A stretch of DNA of 64,000 nt from Pseudomonas sp. SID14000 (GTDB lineage: Bacteria; Pseudomonadota; Gammaproteobacteria; Pseudomonadales; Pseudomonadaceae), in NCBI RefSeq assembly GCF_002165135.1, contig NZ_NFZQ01000008.1, forward strand, positions 1-64,000, given 5' to 3'. The notes beneath the pieces are model-generated. The model had not been told where the DNA came from, did no database searches, and saw nothing but the letters and a program-made list of their open reading frames with translations. Below are positions 18,354-26,658 of the stretch, in pieces. Numbering within the stretch: the first letter of the stretch is position 1; each line of letters begins with the position of its first letter. The translations under genes and the position numbers were made by a program.

Positions 18354-18842
18354 ATGATCATCGCCATGCTGTTGGTCGCGGCCTTCTCGGTCTACGCCTA
18401 CATCAACTACCTGTTCCCGCTGTACGGCAGATTACTGCGTGGCGCGCCTGTCGTGGAAACACCTTACCTCGCGTTCGGCCTGCTCATGGCACCGCCGGCG
18501 GTGGCAATTCTGCTGGTTGGTTGTGCGATATGTGCCTGGACCGGGAAAAAATTCGACCCGCCCGCAGGCACACGACTGCACCGCTTCCAGGCGCTGATGT
18601 TCGGGCTTTCGCTGAAGACGCTGCTCTACGTCGTCCCTGCCGTTATGGTTCTGACGACCCTTGCGCTGCTTGGCAGAGGCTACTCGCCCTGCCCTAAGCT
18701 GGTGATATCGGGCTCTGCCTGGCAATTGTTCTGGGTCAACGATGAGCGCGCGTGCTTCAAGCCGGATCACTACATCAACGACAACTGGCCATGCAGGATC
18801 ATCGACGGCGAGGAGGTTTGCGTACAGGTCGATGGCCGCTGA
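18354..18842 (+). CDS. Second DUF1240-like membrane immunity paralogue, possibly N-terminally truncated
   Basis: This 162-residue homologue of the preceding gene has GKKFDPPAGTRLHRF, LGRGYSPCPKLVISGSAWQ and ACFKPDHYINDNWPC. Similarity to the first copy continues upstream of the ATG at 18354 (in-frame NIRLLAVG against the first copy's FRLMALAT), yet no start codon lies in that upstream stretch before a TGA at 18294. There is no clear ribosome site before 18354. It may therefore use the internal ATG, which leaves the first membrane span nearly whole, or be a decaying duplicate. It probably extends protection to variant toxins or is a relic of duplication. Confidence 0.6.
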   Translation: MIIAMLLVAAFSVYAYINYLFPLYGRLLRGAPVVETPYLAFGLLMAPPAVAILLVGCAICAWTGKKFDPPAGTRLHRFQALMFGLSLKTLLYVVPAVMVLTTLALLGRGYSPCPKLVISGSAWQLFWVNDERACFKPDHYINDNWPCRIIDGEEVCVQVDGR

Positions 18843-19007
18843 GCTATCAGTCGGCAAAGGGGCTGAAGATTAACTACCCAGTGAGCCTTGATTGGTTTAC
18901 CGCCAAAGACGCGCTCACCCGCACGGCCTCTTACGAAATAGTCATGCCTGACACAGAAATCATCAAGCAACCAATAGCGCTGAAGTGCATTTAGCACGAC
19001 GATAGAA

Positions 19008-19709
19008 CTATTGCTTGGCTCTAGTCGCAAATAGTCGTCCCAGCCACGAAGCCTCACGCAACGCCCGAACATATTCGATATCCGAGAATGTGTAGTGGCG
19101 CTTCTCCCTTCGCTCGCGTTCTTTCAACGCCCTCAAGGCAGCGAGGTTGTTGCGATGATAAAAAACCAGATATAGCGAAATAAGCGATAATGCGCACACC
19201 AGTGAGGCCGCCGATTCGCTGTAGGCCTTCATCAGCGGATACAGCACGCTACTCAACCCTGCACTCAGCCCGCCCAGTAGCCAAGGGTTCACTTTTTCTT
19301 CAACCCCGTAGACTTCAACACGGTCACCGCGCAGCACCCAAGTACTGGCCTTGCTTTTACGCCGATAGGCCAGCGCACAGGCAGCAGCGGTCAGGACGAG
19401 TGGCAGCGAGCTGAGCGCCACGGCTTGCAGCCCGCCCATCTTGACCTTCTTGTAGGTGATTGCCATCGCGAGCATGAAGGCAAACAACGGCCCCACACTC
19501 AAGCTGAAACATAGCCGCAACGACGCATAATCAGCGAAACGTTCCGAACGGTAAGCGCATTTCACGCACCAGCAGAACGTCATGACTGTCGCCACTGCCA
19601 TGGGCACGAAGACAATTTTTGGCGCCACCCCCAGCATGAACACTGAAATCATCAGCAGCAAAAACCAGAACGCCCAAATGCCCCCAAAAAAACGTTCAGT
19701 AGTGATCAT
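19008..19709 (-). CDS. Multi-span membrane protein of unknown function
   Basis: This 233-residue protein has about six hydrophobic segments: FWFLLLMISVFMLGVAPKIV near the N-terminus, two around residues 65-120, and two around residues 145-190. It ends in a charged cytoplasmic tail (RALKERERREKRHYTFSD). I recognise no family. It is convergent with the immunity genes to its left and stands alone, without a partner in the same direction. An immunity role is possible because of the location, but nothing in the sequence demands it. Confidence 0.6.
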   Translation of the reverse strand: MITTERFFGGIWAFWFLLLMISVFMLGVAPKIVFVPMAVATVMTFCWCVKCAYRSERFADYASLRLCFSLSVGPLFAFMLAMAITYKKVKMGGLQAVALSSLPLVLTAAACALAYRRKSKASTWVLRGDRVEVYGVEEKVNPWLLGGLSAGLSSVLYPLMKAYSESAASLVCALSLISLYLVFYHRNNLAALRALKERERREKRHYTFSDIEYVRALREASWLGRLFATRAKQ

Positions 19710-20409
19710 GGAACTCGACTCTACCCGTCACTTTTCATTAGCCGACGTAGCGTGGCCATCAATGGCTGTCGCAAGCCAGCTCGTCGAGTTCATCCACCTG
19801 GCGCGAGGTGGAAAGGCCCACCGCAGACCATGTCACTGACCTGCCCCTGAGCGACCGGAGCAGGCGGCCATCCACCGCGTCGCCTGCTTCGCGGGCGTGC
19901 CCGCTCCCATAGTGATCATGCTCGTTTGCAAGGTTATTGACCAGACCGTTGCCTCTGCAGGTACGGCATAGGCCATCCAAACGGATGGACCACGCTTGAT
20001 AACACCCTTGCGCGCGGCGCATTCCGTCGCGCTGCCATCATCCAGACGTGCTTTGGCAACACCTCCGGAGAATACGATCCGCGCAAAAAATGAGACCGGA
20101 TTCACTTTTTGCAAAAAACTTTTGCAAAGAAATTTTCTCACGCTCATACCCCTCGCACACCCACGTTTTAGGGCTTGAACTCCCATTTCCCGCGCCCTAA
20201 ACCACCAGTCAATATCACGACGCCATCATTGCGTCACATCACAAAGCGGGGAAAAAATCGCCCCCTCGCGGGAACTTCTTCCGCAGCGAGGTGCCCTACT
20301 CGGCATTGCTGGCAACACGATATTCATGTGCCAGCACCCAGTTTGCGGGGCCGAGAAGGCGCAATTCAAAGTCCACGCCATTGGCGTTTCAGGACGATCT
20401 AGCAGGCAC
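19710..20409. other. Intergenic stretch before the T6SS operon
   Basis: About 700 bases separate the membrane protein gene from the first T6SS gene. The stretch holds one REP-like copy near 19883-19912 (gcttcgcgggcgtgcccgctc), an A/T-rich patch with repeated tttttgcaaa units near 20103-20145, and short open frames without ribosome sites that look like chance. The T6SS operon promoter should lie in 20150-20400; I could not pick out a convincing sigma70 or sigma54 site. Confidence 0.5.
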
Positions 20410-21174
20410 ATGGACGATGCACCGATGACACAGACATTCGATGTCGAAGCACTGATCAAGCTGCGTAGCCAGACGCGGGCGATCTCCGATGCGCTGAAGG
20501 CGCAGGCGGCGGATTACCTCGCCACCGTGGCACCACTGATCCGTCCGCAAGTCCTGTTTGGCGAATACCTGCAAGGTGCCCAGCGCAGCAGCGGGCGCGA
20601 AACCCAGGGCCACTTCCAGGCCCTGGTCGAACTCTACGAACGTATCGGCTCGGCTGCGCCGTTCCAGTTGGTCACCGAACTGGAAGTACCGCTCAACCTG
20701 ATCAGCACCACCCCCGAACTGTTCCCGCTGGAATACGACAAGGCCCTGGAACACAGCGGCCAGGTCATCCGCATCACCAGCCCGACCCGCTGGGTGGTGG
20801 GCTTCCACGCCTTTGAACTGGCGCGGTTTCGCACTGTCATCAAAGACCCCAACCGCAGCAGCGCCGAGCTGTACCGCTTCGTGGTGCACTACCTGGTGCT
20901 GTTCTACTGCCTGAGCAAGTCGCCTGGCCTTGGCCGGCTGTTCGAGGGCCTGCGCTACAGCCTCAGCTTCGAGCGCCTCAAGGGCTTTGGCGACCTGCCG
21001 TTCTGCGTCATCAGCTCGCCGGTGCGCTCGGAACTGCCCGACGACTCGGTCATCCGCAGCAGCACGCAGATTGCCGGCAACACCAGCTTCGAAGAGCTGG
21101 TGGGCCGCGACAACATCCTGGAAATGAACGACGAAATCCGTCAGCGCCTGCTGCTGACGATCGAAGGACTGTAA
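20410..21174 (+). CDS. T6SS-linked protein of unknown function, first gene of the operon
   Basis: This protein of about 254 residues starts MDDAPMTQTFDVEALIKL; a second ATG five codons later is also possible. There is no signal peptide or clear membrane span. Landmarks are RSQTRAISDALKAQAADYL, then SPTRWVVGFHAFELARFRTV, and a C-terminal NTSFEELVGRDNILEMND. I recognise no named Tss or Tag family. It reads straight into tssB after 64 bases, which suggests an accessory role in assembly or regulation. Confidence 0.7.
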   Translation: MDDAPMTQTFDVEALIKLRSQTRAISDALKAQAADYLATVAPLIRPQVLFGEYLQGAQRSSGRETQGHFQALVELYERIGSAAPFQLVTELEVPLNLISTTPELFPLEYDKALEHSGQVIRITSPTRWVVGFHAFELARFRTVIKDPNRSSAELYRFVVHYLVLFYCLSKSPGLGRLFEGLRYSLSFERLKGFGDLPFCVISSPVRSELPDDSVIRSSTQIAGNTSFEELVGRDNILEMNDEIRQRLLLTIEGL

Positions 21175-21238
21175 CGCGCAGCGCCCGGCAACGGGCCGCG
21201 CAATGATTCGCAGCGAATTGCTCGCACTGGAGAACACG

Positions 21239-21778
21239 ATGGCGAAGAAGGAAAGCACTCAGCACAAACTCGACCGCGTTCGCGCGCCTCGGGTCCATAT
21301 CACCTACGACGTGGACATCGGCGATGCCATCGAGAAAAAGGAGCTGCCCTTCGTCGTCGGCGTACTGGGCGACTTTTCCGGCAACCCGCTGGAGCCGCTG
21401 CCCAAGCTCAAGGACCGCAAGTTCGTCTACATCGACCGTGACAACTTCAACGGCGTGCTCAGGGGCATCAAGCCGCGCCTGACCTACCGCGTCGACAACA
21501 CCCTGGCCAAGAACGGCACCCAGCTGGGCGTGGAGCTGAACTTCAACAGCCTCGAGGACTTCGAGCCACAGAACGTGGTCAAGCAGGTGGAGCCGCTGCG
21601 CAAGCTGCTGGAGGTACGCAACAAGCTGGCCGACCTGCGCAACAAGATGGGCGGCAACGACAAGCTCGAAGAGCTGCTGATGGACGTGCTGCAGAACACC
21701 GAGAAGCTCAAGACACTGGGCAAGGAATTCGGCCGTGAAGCCGAAGTGAAAGACCCGTCCAGCGACGATCGCGCCTGA
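21239..21778 (+). CDS. tssB: T6SS sheath small subunit TssB
   Basis: This 179-residue protein begins MAKKESTQHKLDRVRAPRVH and continues with ITYDVDIGDAIEKKELPFVV, the TssB/VipA signature, then LGDFSG and FVYIDRDNFN. TssB pairs with TssC to form the contractile sheath that is recycled by ClpV. I place the start at 21239, after GGAG; the open frame extends 12 codons further upstream without a ribosome site. tssC follows 14 bases later. Confidence 0.96.
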   Translation: MAKKESTQHKLDRVRAPRVHITYDVDIGDAIEKKELPFVVGVLGDFSGNPLEPLPKLKDRKFVYIDRDNFNGVLRGIKPRLTYRVDNTLAKNGTQLGVELNFNSLEDFEPQNVVKQVEPLRKLLEVRNKLADLRNKMGGNDKLEELLMDVLQNTEKLKTLGKEFGREAEVKDPSSDDRA

Positions 21779-21792
21779 GCAGGAGCCCGAAC

Positions 21793-23295
21793 ATGACCGA
21801 CAAGCAAACCGCACCGCAACAGGCCGGCGACCTGGTCGAAGTGGAAAACTTCGCGCCACAGCCCTCGCTGCTCGACAGCATCATTTCGCAAAGCCGCGTG
21901 GCCCGCTCCGACACCGAGCGCAACCGCACCCGCGACCTGATTGGCGAACTGGTGAACCAGGTGCTCGAGGGCGAGATGACCCCGAGCAAGGACCTGATCG
22001 CCGTGCTCGATTCGCGTATCGCCGAGATCGACGCGATGCTTTCCGAGCAGATGAACGAAATCATGCACGCCCGTGAGTTCCAGCAACTGGAAGCCTCCTG
22101 GCGCGGCCTGAAATACCAGGTAGACCAGACCGAGACCAGCACCACGCTGAAGATCCACCTGCTCAATGCCTCGAAGAAAGACCTGGTACGCGACCTGAAA
22201 GCCGCCAGCGAATTCGACCAGAGCGCGCTGTTCAAGAAGGTCTACGAAGAAGAGTACGGCACCTTCGGCGGCGCGCCTTTCGGCATGCTGATCGGTGACT
22301 ACGAATTCAACCGCAACCCCGAGGACATGTACCTGCTGGAGGAGATCTCGCACGTCGCCGCAGCAGCCCATGCCCCGTTCATATCGGCCGCCTCCCCCGA
22401 GCTGTTCGGCTGGGACTCGTTCACCGAGATGTCCGGCCCGCGTGACCTGGCGAAGATCTTCGACACCGTGGAATACGCCAAGTGGAAGTCGTTCCGCGCC
22501 TCGGAAGACTCGCGCTACGTCGGCCTTACCCTGCCGCACGTGCTCGGTCGCCTGCCGTATGGCCCGGACACCAGCCCGGTGGAGGAATTCAACTTCGTCG
22601 AAAGCGTCGATGGCCGCGACCACAACAAGTACCTGTGGATGAACGCCGCCTACGCCCTCGGCACCCGCGTTACCGATGCCTTCGCCCGCTACGGCTGGTG
22701 CGTGGCCATCCGCGGCGTGGAAGGTGGCGGCCTGGTCGAAGGCCTGCCAACCCACACCTTCAAGACCGACGACGGCGAAATCGCCCTCAAGTGCCCGACC
22801 GAAATCGCCATTACCGACCGCCGCGAAAAAGAGCTATCAGACCTGGGCTTCATCCCCCTGGTGCACTGCAAGGGCACCGACTATGCCGCGTTCTTCGGCA
22901 CCCAGTCGGCGCAGAAGCAGAAGCAGTACAACACCGACATCGCCAACGCCAACGCGCGCCTGTCGGCCCAGCTGCAGTACATCTTCGCCACTTCGCGCAT
23001 TGCCCACTACATGAAGGCGATCATGCGCGACAAGATCGGCAGCTTCGCCTCGCGCATGGATGTGGAGCGCTTCCTCAACCAGTGGCTGGCCAGCTACGTG
23101 CTGCTCGACGATACCGCCAGCCAGGAGGCCAAGGCCAAGTTCCCGCTGCGCGAAGCCCGCGCCGAGGTGTTCGAAGTGCCGGGCAAGCCAGGTGTGTACA
23201 AGGCCGTGACCTACTTGCGCCCGCACTACCAGCTGGATGAGCTGACCGCTTCGCTGCGCCTGGTTGCCGAGCTGCCACAGGGCGCGCGCGGCTGA
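21793..23295 (+). CDS. tssC: T6SS sheath large subunit TssC
   Basis: This 500-residue protein has the VipB/TssC landmarks LIAVLDSRIAEIDAMLSEQM, LEASWRGLKYQVDQTETS, GMLIGDYEF and LPHVLGRLPYG, the last two being conserved sheath-core blocks. The C-terminus ends HYQLDELTASLRLVAELP, the usual TssC end. It forms heterodimers with TssB around the Hcp tube. A GAGCAGGAG ribosome site precedes the ATG. Length and motifs are those of a full-length family member. Confidence 0.97.
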   Translation: MTDKQTAPQQAGDLVEVENFAPQPSLLDSIISQSRVARSDTERNRTRDLIGELVNQVLEGEMTPSKDLIAVLDSRIAEIDAMLSEQMNEIMHAREFQQLEASWRGLKYQVDQTETSTTLKIHLLNASKKDLVRDLKAASEFDQSALFKKVYEEEYGTFGGAPFGMLIGDYEFNRNPEDMYLLEEISHVAAAAHAPFISAASPELFGWDSFTEMSGPRDLAKIFDTVEYAKWKSFRASEDSRYVGLTLPHVLGRLPYGPDTSPVEEFNFVESVDGRDHNKYLWMNAAYALGTRVTDAFARYGWCVAIRGVEGGGLVEGLPTHTFKTDDGEIALKCPTEIAITDRREKELSDLGFIPLVHCKGTDYAAFFGTQSAQKQKQYNTDIANANARLSAQLQYIFATSRIAHYMKAIMRDKIGSFASRMDVERFLNQWLASYVLLDDTASQEAKAKFPLREARAEVFEVPGKPGVYKAVTYLRPHYQLDELTASLRLVAELPQGARG

Positions 23296-23321
23296 CAAGC
23301 CGGTGTGTACAGGGATGACAC

Positions 23322-23804
23322 ATGAGTAACCAGGCCCGCCTGCTGCCCTCGCTGCTCGACCGACTGCTGGACGACCGTCCGTACCAGTCGGCCGAGCCAG
23401 CCGCGCAACGCACCTGCTCGCTGAGCGAGTACAAGGCCAGCATCGTCCGTGACCTCGAGGTACTGGTGAACACCCGCCAGTGCCTGGTCGCCGAAGAGCT
23501 GGAGGGCTTCAGCCAGCTCGGTGGCTCCATCCTCGAATACGGCATGCCCGACTTCATCAGCCGCAGCGTGCTCGACCCGCATGATCGCCACCTGATCCAG
23601 CAGCAACTGGAGCGGGCGATCAGCACAGGGGACCGGCGCTTTCGCCGTGTCCGCGTACAGCTGCTGGCCCAGCAGAACGGCCACCGCATGTTGACCTTCC
23701 GCGTGGACGCCGTGTTGCGTCTGCAGGACATCAGCCGCCAGGTGTCATTCGACGCCGTGCTGCAGGTCAACACCCAGGAATACAAAGTGCAGAACCTCAA
23801 CTGA
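23322..23804 (+). CDS. tssE: T6SS baseplate protein TssE (gp25-like)
   Basis: This 160-residue protein is of the phage gp25/lysozyme-like baseplate family. It has LPSLLDRLLDD near the start, SILEYGMPDF in the middle, and VRVQLLAQQNGHRMLTFRVD followed by the C-terminal sheet. The EYGxPDF motif is the conserved hallmark of the family. TssE links the baseplate wedge (TssF, TssG, TssK) to sheath polymerisation. Its stop TGA overlaps the ATG of tssF by one base. Confidence 0.95.
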   Translation: MSNQARLLPSLLDRLLDDRPYQSAEPAAQRTCSLSEYKASIVRDLEVLVNTRQCLVAEELEGFSQLGGSILEYGMPDFISRSVLDPHDRHLIQQQLERAISTGDRRFRRVRVQLLAQQNGHRMLTFRVDAVLRLQDISRQVSFDAVLQVNTQEYKVQNLN

Positions 23805-25624
23805 TGCTCGACGAACTGCTGCCCTACTACGAAAAGGAACTGTCGCACCTGCGCTTCCTCGGCCAGGAGTTTGCTGCGCAGTACCCGAAAATCGCTTCGC
23901 GGCTGTTGATCGAAGGCGACAACTGCGAAGACCCGCACACCGAGCGCCTGATCGAAGCGTTCTCGTTCCTGTCTGCGCGGGTGCACAAGAAGCTCGATGA
24001 CGAGTTTCCGGAAATCGTCGAATCCTTCCTCGAGGTACTGTACCCGCACTACCTGCGCCCTACCCCGTCGATGTCGATTGCCGAGCTGAGCCTGGGCAAG
24101 CACGAGAAAGTCACCCAAGCCTACCGGGTGGCACGCCATACCGAGATGCATGCCAATGCCGTGGAAGGTGTGGTGTGCAAGTTCCGCACCTGCTACCCGG
24201 TAGAGCTGTGGCCTATTGCCGTGCAGCAGGCTTCGTTCGCCGAACTGGAGCGTTCGGCATTCAACGGTCACAGCGCCGACCTGGTCGCACGCCTGCGCAT
24301 CCGCCTGGCAGCCACCGGCGATGCCCTGTTCGGGCAGATGGAACTGGACCGCCTGCGGTTCTTCCTCGACGGCGAAGCGACCCTGATGCTGCAGCTGTAC
24401 GAGCTGCTGTTCAACAACCTGGCCAAGGCCACCCTGAGTTTCCAGGACCAGGGCCGCAGCCGCGAAGTGGCCTTGCCGACCAATGCCCTGAAAGCCGTGG
24501 GCTACGCCCGTGACGAAGGCCTGGTGGACTACTCCGAGCGCTCGTTCCTGGGCTACCGCCTGCTGCACGAGTACTTCACCTTCCCCGACAAGTTCATGTT
24601 CTTCGACCTGAGCGGCTTTGCCCGCATCCTGCAGGGCAATGCCATCGAGCAGGTCGAGATCAACTTCTATTTCTCCGACTACGACCTCAGCGAGCGCCTG
24701 GCGCGGCTGACCCAGAACATCGGGCGCAACAACTTCAAGCTCAACTGCACACCAATCATCAACCTGTTCCGCCAGCAAGCCGAGCCGATCAAGCTGACCC
24801 ACACCCAGCACGAATACCCGGTCACTCCCGATACACGGCTGCACAACGCTGCCGAAGTGATCTCGATCGACCGCGTACGGCGGGTGCGCAAACTCGGCGG
24901 CATCGACCAGGTCGCCACCTGCCACCCGTTTTTCGAACCCCGTGGCGAGCAGGACCCGCACAGCAGCTTCTGGGTGGCGCGCCGGCGCAACCAGGGCGAC
25001 GCCACTGCCATGAGCATCCGCGTGGTCGACCGCGACCTGGAGCTGATCGACGCCAGCAGCGACACCCTCAGCATCGGCCTTACCTGCAGCAACCGCGATG
25101 TACCGCTGATGCTGCCGTTCGGCGGCGAACGTGGTGACTTCAACATTCCCGCCAACTCGGTGATCAAGGATATCCGCTGCCTGCGCAAGCCCACCGCCAC
25201 GGTGCGTGTGCCCCTGGGCAAGGGCCTGATCTGGCGGTTGATTGCCCACCTGTCGCTGAACCATATGTCGCTGGTCAGCCAGGGCCGCGAAGTACTGCTG
25301 GAGCTGTTGTCGCTGTACAACTACCGCAATGTTTCCGCCATTCGCAAACAGATCAACGGCATCAAGGCGATCAGCAGCGAGCCGGTGGTCGCACGCATCG
25401 GCCACCCACGGCCGAACTTCGTGCGTGGCGTCGGCATCACCCTGACCCTGGACGAAAGCCAGTTCACCGGCAGCGGCGTGTTCCTGTTCGGCATGGTGCT
25501 GGACCACTTCTTCGGCCAGTACTGCTCGATGAACAGCTTCACCCAACTGACCCTGCGCACCCAACAACGAGAAAAGAGAGTCGTCCAATGGCCAGCACGT
25601 ACCGGCGATCAGCCCCTGGTCTGA
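23804..25624 (+). CDS. tssF: T6SS baseplate protein TssF
   Basis: This 606-residue protein has the standard TssF start MLDELLPYYEKELSHLRFL followed by GQEFAAQYPKIASRL and DPHTERLIEAFSFLSARVHK. Later blocks include FTFPDKFMFFDL and CTPIINLF, both conserved in VasA/TssF. It forms the wedge with TssG. It overlaps tssG by 37 bases, showing tight coupling. Full length and undamaged. Confidence 0.96.
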   Translation: MLDELLPYYEKELSHLRFLGQEFAAQYPKIASRLLIEGDNCEDPHTERLIEAFSFLSARVHKKLDDEFPEIVESFLEVLYPHYLRPTPSMSIAELSLGKHEKVTQAYRVARHTEMHANAVEGVVCKFRTCYPVELWPIAVQQASFAELERSAFNGHSADLVARLRIRLAATGDALFGQMELDRLRFFLDGEATLMLQLYELLFNNLAKATLSFQDQGRSREVALPTNALKAVGYARDEGLVDYSERSFLGYRLLHEYFTFPDKFMFFDLSGFARILQGNAIEQVEINFYFSDYDLSERLARLTQNIGRNNFKLNCTPIINLFRQQAEPIKLTHTQHEYPVTPDTRLHNAAEVISIDRVRRVRKLGGIDQVATCHPFFEPRGEQDPHSSFWVARRRNQGDATAMSIRVVDRDLELIDASSDTLSIGLTCSNRDVPLMLPFGGERGDFNIPANSVIKDIRCLRKPTATVRVPLGKGLIWRLIAHLSLNHMSLVSQGREVLLELLSLYNYRNVSAIRKQINGIKAISSEPVVARIGHPRPNFVRGVGITLTLDESQFTGSGVFLFGMVLDHFFGQYCSMNSFTQLTLRTQQREKRVVQWPARTGDQPLV

Positions 25625-26658
25625 TCGATCAGGCCCGAGCCGAGCCGCACCGATTCGAATTCTTTCAATTGGTGCGCCTGCTCCGCCTGCACTACAGCCG
25701 CACCGGGCGCATGGACCTGGCAACCCGGCCGCACGAAGACCCGCTGCGTTTTCGTACCCAGCTGTCGCTGGCGTTCCCGGCCAGCGAGGTCAGCGACCTG
25801 CACTTCGAGCGCGAAGGCAAGGTGTCGCCGGCCGGCCTGCCGCTGTCGGAAGTGCAGGTCACCTTCATGGGCCTGGTCGGCCCGTCGGGCGTACTGCCGC
25901 GCCCGTATACCGAGCTGCTGCTGGAGCGCCACGTGCAGTATCGCGACGATGCCGCCCATGCGTTTCTCGACATCTTCTCGCACCGCATGATCACGCTGTT
26001 CTACGAGGCCTGGCAGAAGTACAAATTCCATATCGAGCACGAGCGCAATGGCACTTCGGGCTTCGATGGCTACCTGCTCAACCTGGTCGGCCTCGGCCCG
26101 CGCGCGCAGCAACTCAAGTTCGAGCAGCAACCGATGGCGCTGCGCCGCGAGCTGTTCAGCTATTTTGCCGGCCTGCTCAGCCAGAAGCCGCGCAACGCGC
26201 TGAACCTTGAGCGCATGCTCGGCTTCTATTTCTCGCTACCGATCAAGGTCCGCCAGTTCGCCGGCCGCTGGTTGCACCTGCAGCCCGAACAGTGCACCCG
26301 GCTTGGTCGCCGCAATAGCCAGCTCGGCCGTAGCGCCGTAGCCGGCAACCGGGTCTGGGACTATCAGTCGAGCGTCCGTATCGAGCTGGGGCCGCTGAGC
26401 CTGGCCGATTACCGGCGCTTCCAGCCGGGCACCGCGTGCTACCGCAAGCTGGTCGAACTGGTGCGCTTCTATATAGGCGCCGAGCTGGATTTCGAAATTG
26501 CCCCGCGCCTCAAGCGCGAGGCTGTACCGCGCGCCCAACTGGGCCGTAGCGGCAACGTCGCCCTGGGCTGGCTGGGCTGGCTCAAACGCCCTGGTCGTGA
26601 CGCGGAGCCTTCGCGTTGCGCCGTCTTCCACATTCCTTACGATGGGGTCGCCTTGTGA
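25588..26658 (+). CDS. tssG: T6SS baseplate protein TssG
   Basis: This 356-residue protein has EPHRFEFFQLVRLLRLHYSR near the N-terminus, FMGLVGPSGVLPRPYTELLL, and HRMITLFYEAWQKYKF, all typical of VasB/TssG. It joins TssF and TssK in the baseplate. The start lies inside tssF and the stop overlaps the GTG start of clpV (GTGA). Full length. Confidence 0.95.
   Translation: MASTYRRSAPGLIDQARAEPHRFEFFQLVRLLRLHYSRTGRMDLATRPHEDPLRFRTQLSLAFPASEVSDLHFEREGKVSPAGLPLSEVQVTFMGLVGPSGVLPRPYTELLLERHVQYRDDAAHAFLDIFSHRMITLFYEAWQKYKFHIEHERNGTSGFDGYLLNLVGLGPRAQQLKFEQQPMALRRELFSYFAGLLSQKPRNALNLERMLGFYFSLPIKVRQFAGRWLHLQPEQCTRLGRRNSQLGRSAVAGNRVWDYQSSVRIELGPLSLADYRRFQPGTACYRKLVELVRFYIGAELDFEIAPRLKREAVPRAQLGRSGNVALGWLGWLKRPGRDAEPSRCAVFHIPYDGVAL

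Noticed and set aside
18858..18994. Open stretch after the second immunity gene that reads like protein (ending EIIKQPIALKCI)
   Set aside because: It has no start or ribosome site of its own, is only about 45 codons, and matches nothing I recognise; it may be a remnant but cannot be supported as a gene.
20103..20145. Repeated tttttgcaaa motif considered as a promoter or operator for the T6SS operon
   Set aside because: It lies about 270 bases upstream of the first gene and does not fit a -35/-10 or -24/-12 layout.
19833..20186. 117-codon open frame on the minus strand before the T6SS operon
   Set aside because: It overlaps a REP-like copy and an A/T-rich patch, has no ribosome site and shows odd composition for a protein; probably chance.
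23075..25723. 882-codon minus-strand open frame opposite tssE/tssF
   Set aside because: It is antisense to conserved tssE/tssF and has Val/Gln/His-rich shadow composition with no domain.
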